A stretch of DNA of 64,000 nt from Gammaproteobacteria bacterium. Lineage in GTDB: Bacteria; Pseudomonadota; Gammaproteobacteria; DSM-16500. The stretch is taken from contig JABDFQ010000005.1 of assembly GCA_013286495.1 (NCBI GenBank), forward strand, positions 25,865 through 89,864, read 5' to 3'. The first letter of the stretch is position 1, and every line of letters begins with the position of its first letter. Below are positions 28,168 to 37,057 of the stretch, in pieces. A program made the translations under genes and the position numbers. The notes under the pieces were generated by a model. That model did no database searches and was not told the DNA's origin. It was given only the letters and a program-made list of their open reading frames with translations.

Positions 28168-30021
28168 ATGAAAAAATTTCTGATATTATTTTTCCTTTTT
28201 TTTATTCCATCTGTTTACGCTGAAGAAGTTATTTCAGATTTTAGCGTTGGTATTCGTGTCAATAAAAATGCCTCCATTGATGTAACCGAAGTTATTCAGA
28301 TCAATGCGGAAGGCAATATATTCCGTCATGGATTATTGCGAAAATTACCGCGACGTTATGTGGACAGTTATAAAATTTCACATCATACGGATTATCAGCT
28401 TGGTGATATTTTAGTTAATGATCTCTCCTCTTCCTTTCACACGGAAGAAAATTCTGATGCGCTTTCAGTTTATATTGGCAGCAAGGATAATTTGTTATCG
28501 CCAGGCAGTTATTCCTATACCATTCACTATCACGTTAAGAATGCGCTTAATTATTTCAAGGATGCCGATGAAATTTACTGGAATATCACAGGTAATGAAT
28601 GGCAAATACCCATTTTGCATGCGCAAGCCGTTATTCAATTACCTGAAGGTGCAGTCATAGAAAAAGAAGCTGCCTATACAGGAAGAATGGGCGCGCGGAA
28701 TAAAGATTTTGTCATGGCAAATTCTGCCAATAATAAACTAGTGGTTGAAACTACAAAAAGACTGGAGCCTGGTGAAGGATTAACTGTAGCCGCATCTTTT
28801 CAAAAAGGAATTATTATTCCACCAACATGGTGGCAATCCATCATCGGAAATTTTGGCAAAACAGAACAAATGCTGTTGGCAATTTTGCTTGCTATCCTGT
28901 GTGTGAATTGGTTGATGTGGGATAAATATGGAAGAGATCCGAAACAAAAATCCATCATTCCCTTATTCGAACCACCGGAAAATCTGACACCAGAGGCGAT
29001 GCGTTATATTCTCAATATGGGATATGATGCACAAACTTTCACAGCGGCCATTGTCAGCATGGCAACAAAAAAATATCTGGTGATTGTGAATGATGAAAAT
29101 AAATATACGCTGAAACGAACCGATAAAAATATCCAATTACCCGCAGAAGAAGCAGCATTAGGGAATGTCTTGTTTCAAACAAACAATGAAATATTACTCG
29201 AACCTGCAAACGCCAGCCTATTGAATCAGGCGAAGAAAAAATTAAAACAATATTTAACGACTGCATATAAAAATAAATATTTTATGACTAATTTTAGTCG
29301 CTTGATTCCTGGTATTGTTTTATCGCTGCTGGCATTAGGATTGTTTTATAATCATAAATTACTTGATGTCGTGCAAATCATATTCTGGTGTTACATCGTT
29401 TATTTTTATTTTCCCCGGCTTATACTCAGCCTGAAACTGGCACGTGCGAGTAAAACTTCCGCGACGATTATCACTGCATTATTCAATTTATTTCTCTTTA
29501 TTATATTTTTTATCGTGTTGATAGTATCGATTGTGGAAATTCTTGTAAGCGGCCTTCCCCTCATCACATTAAGTCTTATTCTTTTGATATTTATTTGCAA
29601 TGCTATTTTTTATTATTTATTAAAAGCGCCCACACCTGAAGGCAGTGAAGTGATGGCTAAAATAAAAGGCTTTCGTTTATTCCTTTCAACGACTGAGCGT
29701 TATCGATTAAACCAATGGAATGCACCAGAAGTTACACCAGAATTATTTGAAAAATATATGCCTTATGCAATTGCACTTGATGTTGAAAGTCAGTGGCGCG
29801 CGCGCTTTGAAGATGTGATGCAAAAAGCAGGAATTAATCCTGCGCAATATCAATCTGCCTGGTATGTATCCGATATACCGTGGAATAGCAGCAATATTTC
29901 TGCATTGCCTGTGATAATTGGTTTGGGGCTCGCATCATCAGTTGCATCAGCGAGCGATTCATCAAGCGGCAGCGGCTCATCCGGTGGTGGTGGCGGAGGC
30001 GGTGGTGGTGGTGGCTGGTGA
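28168..30021 (+). CDS. DUF2207 membrane protein
   Basis: 617 residues. A signal peptide (FLILFFLFFIPSVYA) is followed by an extracytoplasmic beta-rich DUF2207 domain (residues ~20-220, with DEIYWNITGNEWQIPI). Further membrane segments lie at about 235 and in 370-490. The tail is serine-rich and ends in a polyglycine run closed by Trp, a hallmark of these proteins. The function is unknown; the partner is the preceding LemA protein. It probably sits in the inner membrane with its N-terminal domain in the periplasm. Confidence 0.9.
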   Translation: MKKFLILFFLFFIPSVYAEEVISDFSVGIRVNKNASIDVTEVIQINAEGNIFRHGLLRKLPRRYVDSYKISHHTDYQLGDILVNDLSSSFHTEENSDALSVYIGSKDNLLSPGSYSYTIHYHVKNALNYFKDADEIYWNITGNEWQIPILHAQAVIQLPEGAVIEKEAAYTGRMGARNKDFVMANSANNKLVVETTKRLEPGEGLTVAASFQKGIIIPPTWWQSIIGNFGKTEQMLLAILLAILCVNWLMWDKYGRDPKQKSIIPLFEPPENLTPEAMRYILNMGYDAQTFTAAIVSMATKKYLVIVNDENKYTLKRTDKNIQLPAEEAALGNVLFQTNNEILLEPANASLLNQAKKKLKQYLTTAYKNKYFMTNFSRLIPGIVLSLLALGLFYNHKLLDVVQIIFWCYIVYFYFPRLILSLKLARASKTSATIITALFNLFLFIIFFIVLIVSIVEILVSGLPLITLSLILLIFICNAIFYYLLKAPTPEGSEVMAKIKGFRLFLSTTERYRLNQWNAPEVTPELFEKYMPYAIALDVESQWRARFEDVMQKAGINPAQYQSAWYVSDIPWNSSNISALPVIIGLGLASSVASASDSSSGSGSSGGGGGGGGGGGW

Positions 30022-30051
30022 GTAGCGTGATAAAAAATAAGGGATGATGAC

Positions 30052-31413
30052 ATGAAAAAAATATCAGCAAGCTTATTAATTTATTTAAGTACATATTCTT
30101 TTTCGGCTATTGCGAATAACTCAGATTCCGGCGATATGTATTTTAGTGGTTACACACCTGATATCACTAAATATTCTGCGCACTTAAAATCAGATCGCGA
30201 TTATTCTGTTTTGGATGCATTCCTGACTCAGCAAACCATCAAGCATTCACGTTCCAAAATTCAATTTATATTAAATGCATTACAAGACAACCAGAATAAA
30301 AATGCACGTATTGCTTTTATCGCAGATCAATTGCGGGATATACCGTATATATTTACAGGAGCTATTGGTGAAAGTGATTGGCAACCAGCTTCTTCCACAT
30401 ATCAACCTGGCGCTTTGCACATCAAACAGGATCCTGCTTATCGCCTCGATGGTCTTGATTGTCAAACCTTCGTACAGGTTGCGATGGCATTGCTGTATTC
30501 AAAAAATATTGATGAATTTGATCAGAATATATTGAAAATTTCATATGGTGCAGCGGGAAATCCAGCTGGCGAAATTGTACATTTTTATAATCGAAATAAT
30601 TTTGTGGAATCCGACTGGAATCCCATTAATCAGCGTAATGGCTGGTTAACTGATCCGACGTTAAAAAGTAATTTATCTGCTTATGCAGCTGTCACACACG
30701 CTACTATCACGCGTCAGAACTGGTTTTTGTTTCAGCAAAAAAATCTTTCTGCAAATGTGCGTGTGCTTAACGAAACTGATGGCTCTGCGATGGCAAAGCG
30801 TTTCATGACCATTTATTCCAATCTTGATTATCCGAATTTTGATAGCGAAATGGTTGCTACCACTTATATTCCCAAAGAAAAAATAGCCGTACGACAAGCT
30901 GATGGCAGTTATCAACCTGATCAAACTTTACTTGATATGATTCCAACTCCAGCCGTTGTGGAAATTGTAAGAGACACAAAAAAATGGAATCTGGGTGGCA
31001 AAAATATTAAAGACCTCATTGGTACGGAATTAAGTATTTCACACATGGGATTGCTTTATCGTAAAACGTTTCAGCAAGATGATCTGATATATCGTAAAGT
31101 CTCCTGCAATTATGATAATCAACATCAGAAAATTTGCGCTGTTACACCTGTTATTTGTCAGAAAGATCATTGTGACGAATTGATGTTTCTGCATGCGACA
31201 GATGCTCGCCCTAATGGATTTCACTGGTACAAGCAAGCAGATGGAAATTACGCTTGTTCGGCAAACGTACCACCTGGCATCACAAACTTCACGGAATGTA
31301 ATCGTGTGGAAGAGCAGCCGTTATTTGATTATTTGACAGATTATCAATATGGTTCTTATTGGTATATGAATAGTCCGTCTATTATTGGCATTCATTTGGA
31401 ACAGTTAATTTAA
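30052..31413 (+). CDS. DUF1460 (N-acetylmuramoyl-L-alanine amidase-like) exported protein
   Basis: 453 residues with a signal peptide (residues 1 to about 22, KISASLLIYLSTYSFSAIA). The region LDGLDCQTFVQVAMALLY holds the candidate catalytic Cys of the DUF1460 (NlpC/P60-like) fold; YGAAGNPAGEIVHFYNRNNFVESDW supplies the following conserved block. Related proteins are predicted to cleave peptide bonds or amides in the cell wall. It lies 30 bp after the DUF2207 gene and may share its transcript. It converges on mpg with a 5-bp gap. Confidence 0.8.
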   Translation: MKKISASLLIYLSTYSFSAIANNSDSGDMYFSGYTPDITKYSAHLKSDRDYSVLDAFLTQQTIKHSRSKIQFILNALQDNQNKNARIAFIADQLRDIPYIFTGAIGESDWQPASSTYQPGALHIKQDPAYRLDGLDCQTFVQVAMALLYSKNIDEFDQNILKISYGAAGNPAGEIVHFYNRNNFVESDWNPINQRNGWLTDPTLKSNLSAYAAVTHATITRQNWFLFQQKNLSANVRVLNETDGSAMAKRFMTIYSNLDYPNFDSEMVATTYIPKEKIAVRQADGSYQPDQTLLDMIPTPAVVEIVRDTKKWNLGGKNIKDLIGTELSISHMGLLYRKTFQQDDLIYRKVSCNYDNQHQKICAVTPVICQKDHCDELMFLHATDARPNGFHWYKQADGNYACSANVPPGITNFTECNRVEEQPLFDYLTDYQYGSYWYMNSPSIIGIHLEQLI

Positions 31414-31418
31414 CAATA

Positions 31419-31970
31419 TTATCGTTTTGAAATATATTTATTTCCGGCGATATAAAAACGTAATAATTTTTTTGCCCAATCACCTGCATAATCGACACCG
31501 ATTCTTGGTCGTTTGGTAATTTCAATTTTTGTTTTTTCGCCTGGATCAGCGAGATAAAAAATATCGCCGGTCAAATCGTGCGCGTATAGCGATTTATCAA
31601 TCTGCATGGCGCGCGTCAGCAACCCTGGCCCTTGCGTGCGTCCATCGATATTTTCTACTGGTTCAATCGCACGCAATAAAACAGCAGATGCGTGACCTTC
31701 TGGTTCCGTGACGATATTCATGCAATAGTGCACGCCATAAATCAGGTAGATATAAGCATGTCCTGGCGGGCCGAACATGGCTTGTGTGCGCGAGGTCAAG
31801 CCTTTGCAGGAATGAGCGGCAAGATCATGCGGGCCCAGATAGGCTTCAGTTTCGACGATTTTACCGATGCGGGTGATACCGTTCACCTGATGGACAAGGT
31901 ATTTTCCGAGCAGCTCTTGTGCGACCAGCGTGGTATCGCGGTTATAGAAAGAACGCGGCAGTTTTTTCAT
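31419..31970 (-). CDS. mpg: 3-methyladenine DNA glycosylase (Mpg/AAG type)
   Basis: 183 residues. SFYNRDTTLVAQELLGKYLV, IVETEAYLGPHDLAAHSCKG and YIYLIYGVHYCMNIVTE are the AAG-family motifs; the Glu in ETEAY is the catalytic base. It removes alkylated purines from DNA in base-excision repair. The ATG is preceded by a weak purine stretch. It lies between the DUF1460 gene (convergent) and the tRNA gene. Confidence 0.94.
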   Translation of the reverse strand: MKKLPRSFYNRDTTLVAQELLGKYLVHQVNGITRIGKIVETEAYLGPHDLAAHSCKGLTSRTQAMFGPPGHAYIYLIYGVHYCMNIVTEPEGHASAVLLRAIEPVENIDGRTQGPGLLTRAMQIDKSLYAHDLTGDIFYLADPGEKTKIEITKRPRIGVDYAGDWAKKLLRFYIAGNKYISKR

Positions 31971-32042
31971 CGATTTCCTCGGTTTGTCTATGGAAAATGG
32001 GCTATTTTACCGTTATTATAGCGACTCTCAAATCCGTATGCC

Positions 32043-32116
32043 GGGCCCATAGCTCAGTTGGTTAGAGCAGAGGACTCATAATCCTTTGGTCCTAGGTTCA
32101 AGTCCTAGTGGGCCCA
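32043..32116 (+). tRNA. tRNA with CAU anticodon, probably tRNA-Ile2 (or elongator tRNA-Met)
   Basis: A full cloverleaf can be drawn: acceptor GGGCCCA/TGGGCCC, D arm GCTC/GAGC, anticodon stem GAGGA/TCCTT with loop CTCATAA (anticodon CAU), variable loop TGGTC, T stem CTAGG/CCTAG with loop TTCAAGT. The discriminator is A and CCA is not encoded. The TTGGTC after the anticodon stem resembles bacterial tRNA-Ile2, in which TilS converts C34 to lysidine to read AUA. Elongator tRNA-Met cannot be excluded from sequence alone. It marks the border between core and accessory DNA. Confidence 0.93.
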
Positions 32117-32279
32117 TGAGAAGAATCAATAAGTTAAAATAATTTTGTGATGCATTTAAACTTGCTCTCAATAAAATGTAACCGGTTTGTAACTGCGCTT
32201 AATCAAGACCACCGTTGTTTAGGTAATTCATCCCATATAAAATAAAAAATGTTAGCCTCTCACATTAAAGGAATTAAAT

Positions 32280-32381
32280 GTGAACAAAGCCACGAAACAT
32301 ACAACCAAACGCACTCGACCCAAACGAAAAAAGGCTCCCTCACGTAAACGCGCACCAGGTGGCGGAGGAGGACCAAGATGA
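32280..32381 (+). CDS. 33-residue basic, glycine-ended small protein
   Basis: GTG start with an excellent Shine-Dalgarno AAAGGA seven bases upstream. The peptide is strongly basic (Lys/Arg in about 12 of 33 positions) and ends with five glycines then PR. Its stop codon overlaps the ATG of the following membrane-protein gene as ATGA, so translation of the two is coupled. No family is recognised. The combination of a strong ribosome-binding site and stop-start overlap argues that it is a real gene. Confidence 0.6.
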   Translation: MNKATKHTTKRTRPKRKKAPSRKRAPGGGGGPR

Positions 32382-32797
32382 CTGTGGAAGAAAAAAAGGA
32401 ATCCTTATACAAGTATGTGAAAGATTATTATTGGAGTACATTTCATTACAACACAGCCACATTATCGAGCACATGCAGGCAACTCGGGTTAGGGTTAGGC
32501 GGGCTAGCATGGCTTGCTAAATCTGATACACAGAACTCATGTTGTGCAAAATCAATTCTGCTATTTGTTGTTTTGTTTTTTATTTCTGATGCTATTCAAT
32601 ATTTGTTTCAAGGTTACTCTTTCCAACAATTAGCCGAAAACTATGATAAAAAAATTGACCGTGGAGAAATTTCAGAAGTATCGAAACTTGTTGAAAAACC
32701 AAACATGAACATACTCACGCACGTATTTTTTGTAGCAAAATTAATTTTTCTGGTATTAGCCTCTATTTTTTTCCTTGCTTTACTTTTTAATGGATGA
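32378..32797 (+). CDS. Small hypothetical membrane protein
   Basis: 139 residues. The first ~30 are charged and aromatic (KKESLYKYVKDYYWSTF). Hydrophobic segments follow at about 40-47 (weak), 58-76 (SILLFVVLFFISDAIQYLF) and 112-137 (FFVAKLIFLVLASIFFLALL). No motif is recognised. Translation is probably coupled to the preceding 33-residue basic peptide. The pair sits just after the tRNA gene, a frequent site for acquired DNA. Confidence 0.7.
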   Translation: MTVEEKKESLYKYVKDYYWSTFHYNTATLSSTCRQLGLGLGGLAWLAKSDTQNSCCAKSILLFVVLFFISDAIQYLFQGYSFQQLAENYDKKIDRGEISEVSKLVEKPNMNILTHVFFVAKLIFLVLASIFFLALLFNG

Positions 32798-33063
32798 CGG
32801 ACAAATATTCGTAAATTTTTATTTTTTCATCAAGCATGAAAATATTGCTCATTCTTGATTTTAACTGGCGAACCGGATTTTTCTGCAAAGAGTATTTCGT
32901 AGTTAGTCAAAAAACACAAAGGCTATTTGGTTTAGAGATAAACCTGAATAAAAGCTATCCCAAATTCCAATGACAATAAACTAGCAATGACCGCCTATAG
33001 AGACCTTTTTGCTGCTGATTCAACTATAATTAAAATAATAAGAAAAAATTGAGGAGCTTATTA

Positions 33064-33420
33064 ATGATTAATTTTATGAAAAAAAATAGTTGGATAAACA
33101 ATTCCATACGCCTAAATAAAGAGAAACAATACTTATTTTTTGCCATATTGTTCCTATTTTTTGCCCTACCCGCAAAGGCAACCATGTGCCCAGATGGCAG
33201 TTATGTTAATGCGAATGAATGTACGATGGCGCCAGATGGGTCATACGTTGGCGGTAATAATGCTACCATGGCTCCAGATGGGTCATATGTCGGCGGCAAT
33301 AACACAACTATGGCTCCCGATGGATCATATGTCGGTGGCACACAGGCTACAATGTGCCCAGATGGTTCATATGTTGGTGGCAATACCTGTCATTTAATGC
33401 CAGATGGCACTTATAAATAA
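33064..33420 (+). CDS. Secreted protein with five 14-residue PDGSYVGGN repeats
   Basis: 118 residues from the ATG at 33064, which has GAGGAG seven bases upstream (an in-frame TTG at 33049 overlaps that site). A signal peptide ends ALPAKA. The rest is five copies of a 14-residue unit, M-(A/C)-PDGSYVGGNNAT, closing with LMPDGTYK. The first and last units carry Cys pairs that could cap the fold by disulfides. The two ends are more degenerate than the middle. It is probably a periplasmic or surface protein; its function is unknown. Confidence 0.75.
   Translation: MINFMKKNSWINNSIRLNKEKQYLFFAILFLFFALPAKATMCPDGSYVNANECTMAPDGSYVGGNNATMAPDGSYVGGNNTTMAPDGSYVGGTQATMCPDGSYVGGNTCHLMPDGTYK
33184..33393 (+). 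repeat. Five tandem 42-bp coding repeats
   Basis: Five 42-bp units in frame within the secreted repeat protein. The middle three are close to identical in DNA (ATGGCTCCAGATGGGTCATA in most), while the outer ones differ. High DNA identity suggests recent expansion or ongoing homogenisation, so copy number may vary between strains. Confidence 0.85.
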
Positions 33421-33522
33421 CGAATCAAGTTTCGCCAACAACACTTCTCTTGAATAGCTTAAATCGCATTGACCCTTGTTTTTTTCCCTTTCATGATCAA
33501 AAAGAAAGATATTTCTTTTTTA

Positions 33523-33843
33523 TTAATTACCAAACACCCAAAATTTAAAATGCCAAGGACCAAAAGCTCCGGCCTTACAGCCGGCAATTACTCCGCCACG
33601 CATACCATCGCTTACACCCTTATAAATACCAGTAATTATTCCGAAAACCCCTCCCATTAATATCACCGGGATAATTACCAATAATGTGATTAATATGCCA
33701 ACAACATCGCAATCAAAAATAGTCCACTGATCAAAATATTCTTTAAAAATAAATCTGATCACCCCAATAATTGAACCGATTACAAGAGCGGATATTATTC
33801 CAGCAATGACGCCTAGAGTAGAATTTATTTTTGAGATACGCAT
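33523..33843 (-). CDS. Small glycine-rich membrane protein
   Basis: 106 residues with two hydrophobic regions: about 9-31 (TLGVIAGIISALVIGSIIGV) and about 48-90, the latter with a glycine pattern (GGVFGIITGIYKGVSDGMRGGVIAG) like glycine-zipper membrane proteins. No family is assigned. It lies between convergent and divergent small genes in an AT-rich accessory stretch. Such proteins can insert or oligomerise in membranes, but no function can be claimed. Confidence 0.65.
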   Translation of the reverse strand: MRISKINSTLGVIAGIISALVIGSIIGVIRFIFKEYFDQWTIFDCDVVGILITLLVIIPVILMGGVFGIITGIYKGVSDGMRGGVIAGCKAGAFGPWHFKFWVFGN

Positions 33844-33897
33844 TTAGACAATAACCTCACTAAAACGCAGATGTCAGATCTGCAGCGTTTATATTAC

Positions 33898-34293
33898 TCA
33901 TTTATATTCCCGAGGATAAATATGATATATAACTGTAAAATCTGGGTCTTCAAAAGACTTCACATTTCCATTTTTTAAATTATATATTCCAGGTTGCGCC
34001 TTGTGTAATGCAGAAAAATCTCGCGGTAAATTATATTTAATTTCTGAATTCTCAAGTTGAATTGTAATTTCATGTTTTGATACACAAACTATTTTTCCTG
34101 CGATTTGTTTACTTGATAATAATTTTCCATCTTTGTCATATTGGCTTATTCCAGCAAGAATTTTTTTGCCTATGTAAAATTGTGGATTCATTGAAGCAGT
34201 CTCAATAGTTTTATCACCAGCGACGGCGGTATTAAAATTAAATATAGTCATTAATATTGAAGTTACAAAAAATAAGCTGGCGAAAAATTTCAC
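33898..34293 (-). CDS. Hypothetical exported protein
   Basis: 131 residues with a signal peptide (FFASLFFVTSILMTIFNFNTAVAG). The mature part of about 105 residues is beta-rich (IGKKILAGISQYDKDGKLLSSKQIAGKIV, then HEITIQLENSEIKYNLP), possibly a small beta-barrel. No motif is recognised. It is probably periplasmic. The upstream 389 bp contain no gene. Confidence 0.65.
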   Translation of the reverse strand: MKFFASLFFVTSILMTIFNFNTAVAGDKTIETASMNPQFYIGKKILAGISQYDKDGKLLSSKQIAGKIVCVSKHEITIQLENSEIKYNLPRDFSALHKAQPGIYNLKNGNVKSFEDPDFTVIYHIYPREYK

Positions 34294-34721
34294 AAAAATA
34301 TCTCTGATTTATTATAAATGATGGTCAATAGTATAAAATTGCTGCTTATTAAGCAAATCAGCTTACAATTTAAATATAGTCAAAGGCTTATATTTTAGCT
34401 GTTTTCTAAAACATCCATCGCTGAGTGAATATGCTAGTGATGCTGATGATTACACGTGAGCATTATTCGTTCAATTTGATTTTTCTGATAAAAATACTCC
34501 AATATTTTTCAGGTACAAATTACTTATTCGGTTTTCCAATGTAGATCAGTTGCAAAACGGAATCATTAATATTTGATCAAATCGAACTTCATTTTTAGTT
34601 TTTAATAATTACAACCAGAAAACAGATCAAAAATTTTTTATAATTTGCAATCACGATAACCGACCTAATATAATAGCAAATAATGCGAAATTCTCAATTC
34701 AAACAATTAAAGGCACATCAC
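34294..34721. other. Non-coding spacer
   Basis: AT-rich spacer between two divergent genes. TATAAT occurs at about 34670, roughly 50 bp before the F-box gene start, and could be its -10 box. No RNA gene, repeat copy or long open frame is visible. Confidence 0.5.
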
Positions 34722-35138
34722 ATGAAAACCCGATCCTTTCTTGATAATCTTCCATTAGAGATAATTATTAAAATCGCAACATACCTTGAGGATGATGATA
34801 GATTATCGCTGTTACGATCCAGTGAATCTGCGATTAAAAAATTCCCTTCCATTCAAAATGATTATCGCGACAAAAACTGTCTTTTGCGAGATAACCTCGG
34901 TTTGCATATTGAAAATTATCAGCGACGCAATAAGCTTAGTAATTATTGTTGGGGAATTCTTATAGGTTTAGCAATCATAATTGACTCTATCCGATCACTT
35001 AACATGCCTGGCATTCTGTTCGGTTCGGGCGTAACTTTATTTTCTTTTGCCATGAATAATAAAATCAAAAATGCCTGCGAAGAAGAATGCAAGAATTTGA
35101 AAGAAATGCATCTCGCTACATTAAAGATTAATCGATAA
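34722..35138 (+). CDS. F-box domain protein with two membrane segments
   Basis: 138 residues from the ATG at 34722, preceded by AAAGG; an earlier ATG at 34683 has no ribosome-binding site. The N-terminus FLDNLPLEIIIKIATYLEDDDRLSL fits the F-box consensus (LPxEl...il.yL...dl..l), the eukaryotic module that binds Skp1 in SCF ubiquitin ligases. A hydrophobic hairpin (about 80-120, CWGILIGLAIIIDSIRSL and GILFGSGVTLFSF) could anchor it to a host membrane. Legionella uses F-box effectors injected by the Dot/Icm system; delivery here is inferred. A second F-box protein lies at 61.8-63.9 kb. Confidence 0.7.
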   Translation: MKTRSFLDNLPLEIIIKIATYLEDDDRLSLLRSSESAIKKFPSIQNDYRDKNCLLRDNLGLHIENYQRRNKLSNYCWGILIGLAIIIDSIRSLNMPGILFGSGVTLFSFAMNNKIKNACEEECKNLKEMHLATLKINR

Positions 35139-35151
35139 TTAAATGACTCCC

Positions 35152-36390
35152 CTACTCTTTTCTCTCTTCAAACCCGAACACACTTCTTCCTCCATATATC
35201 GCAGAAACATCTTTTTCATGCGCAATAATTTCTTCCACTGTAGGTCCTTTTATAATATGTCGCTCCAGTTCGCGCGCTTGCTTATCGAGTCGTTTAATTG
35301 CATCCAGTTTTTCATTCGCACCAAGTTTGGCTTTTTGCACAGCATTTTTTAATACATTAATTGTTTCATCATAAACCTTCGTAGGCACTGGAAATGGATG
35401 TTTATCCTTACCACCATGCGCTAATGAAAATCGCGCAGGATCTGAGAATCTACAAGGCGCACCGTGTATAACTTCCGCCACCATCGCAAGAGCGAGAATG
35501 GTTCTTGCACCAACTTTTGGAGTTAAAAGAAGCTCAGAAAAATCTTTTGGTCCACGATCAATTGCAGCTGCAATATTTCCGTGTAATTTTCGCAATGAAA
35601 TATTTTCTGATCTAACATCATGATGTGCTGGCATATTCAGAAACGGTAAATCAACTTGCGCATGAATTGATTGCTTATTTGTAATTTCCTGTTTTGCCGC
35701 TTCCGCAAGAATACGTTCAGGAGAAAATGTTTTTAAAAGTTCAATTTGCGATGCTCGCGATAAATTCGCTCGCTGATCGGTAAGATTAATAATATTTCCC
35801 TGATGTCTCCCTTCAATTGCAGCATGCGGAGCATCAACAAAACTTTTCAATCCTTCAGATAACCAATGATAACGACGCGCTTGTTTATTTGCAGTGTTCA
35901 TTCCTTGCTGAATCACAGCCCAATTACCATCTGCAGTCACAATAAAACTATGCAGATATAAATCGAAACCATCCTGAATTGCTGCACTATCAACTTTCGC
36001 AACCAGTCGACTGGTTTGTGCAAGCTGTTGGCCATCAAATCCTACTTTTAATCCGATTGCTGTTAATTCCTGCGGCGTCTGACGCGAATATTTTCCTCTG
36101 CCTCCACAAATATAAATACCAAGCTCTCTGGAAAGCGGTGCTAAACCACGCTTAAGCGCGCCAATAACGCTTGTGGTAATTCCAGATGAATGCCAATCCA
36201 TTCCCATTACTGCGCCAAACGATTGGAACCAGAAAGGATTCGCCAAACGACGCAGAAATTCGTCACGCCCATAATGATAAATAATTGCCTCGCTCATGAT
36301 CGCACCTAATTTAGCCATGCGATTAGCGAGCCATAAAGGCACTTGACCATAATGCAACGGAAGATTAGCAATACCTGTTTTGTGTACCAT
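35152..36390 (-). CDS. DUF763 domain protein
   Basis: About 412 residues from the ATG at 36390, which gives the family N-terminus (TGIANLPLHYGQVPLWLANRM); a longer frame from 36438 adds 16 unrelated residues. Further family blocks are IYICGGRGKYSRQTPQEL, DGFDLYLHSFIV and DWHSSGITTSVIGALKRG. DUF763 proteins are common in archaea and thermophiles and patchy in bacteria; no function is established that I can state. It converges on the F-box gene with a 13-bp gap. Transfer into this lineage is plausible. Confidence 0.85.
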   Translation of the reverse strand: MVHKTGIANLPLHYGQVPLWLANRMAKLGAIMSEAIIYHYGRDEFLRRLANPFWFQSFGAVMGMDWHSSGITTSVIGALKRGLAPLSRELGIYICGGRGKYSRQTPQELTAIGLKVGFDGQQLAQTSRLVAKVDSAAIQDGFDLYLHSFIVTADGNWAVIQQGMNTANKQARRYHWLSEGLKSFVDAPHAAIEGRHQGNIINLTDQRANLSRASQIELLKTFSPERILAEAAKQEITNKQSIHAQVDLPFLNMPAHHDVRSENISLRKLHGNIAAAIDRGPKDFSELLLTPKVGARTILALAMVAEVIHGAPCRFSDPARFSLAHGGKDKHPFPVPTKVYDETINVLKNAVQKAKLGANEKLDAIKRLDKQARELERHIIKGPTVEEIIAHEKDVSAIYGGRSVFGFEERKE

Positions 36391-36548
36391 TATTGATATC
36401 TTGTAATCATTGTTAGGCTGAAAATAATATATCAGCACAATAACTCATGCAATGAGGCAATTTTCGTGCATTAATATTTCCTTAATACTATGACAATATC
36501 ATCAGATTTTATTGCGAGTAATCAAATTAAAATATAAGGATAAAAACC

Positions 36549-37031
36549 ATGAAATATCGCTTAAAATTGCTTTTAATAATAACAATCACACTTTTACTCA
36601 CAAGTTGCTCAACAATCAACCCACCAGAATATCAAAATCAATTACATAAGCTGTCGCAATTTAATCAACCTTTTTATGTTTATGAAACCCGCGATTGGCG
36701 ACCCGGTATTGGTGGCTTACATTTACAACCAGTTCATTCAAAAAATAGATTATACCCATATAAGTTTCCTTCATTGCAGGATTATTCACAAAGTAAAAAC
36801 GCGTGGTATGCATGGCATAACACCGATTTGTTTAATAAATTCGAAGGTAATGAATATAGAATTCTGGGATTAGTTGATAGAAATACAACTTATCGATTAG
36901 ACAAGGTTGTTGAGTTTAGTTTTAGTGGTTCAACGCATGAAGAAATTACGATTACAAGCGGTCCGTTTGCGGGTAAACAAGTTAAGCTGCAAACGTGGTT
37001 ATTGCAACAATGGGAACCTATACATGGTTAA
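36549..37031 (+). CDS. Putative lipoprotein
   Basis: 160 residues. The signal sequence ends in a lipobox LLTSC (Cys at about 20), so the protein should be lipidated and anchored to the inner or outer membrane. The mature part has FNQPFYVYETRDWRPGIGG and an aromatic-rich centre; no known domain is recognised. AAGGAT precedes the ATG. It stands alone between divergent and convergent genes. Confidence 0.75.
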   Translation: MKYRLKLLLIITITLLLTSCSTINPPEYQNQLHKLSQFNQPFYVYETRDWRPGIGGLHLQPVHSKNRLYPYKFPSLQDYSQSKNAWYAWHNTDLFNKFEGNEYRILGLVDRNTTYRLDKVVEFSFSGSTHEEITITSGPFAGKQVKLQTWLLQQWEPIHG

Positions 37032-37057
37032 TAGCGAATTCAGGGAATAATGTTGAC

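Noticed and set aside
32043..32116. Integrated mobile element using the tRNA as attachment site
   Set aside because: No integrase gene and no direct repeat of the tRNA 3' end were found in the window, though the accessory zone does begin here.
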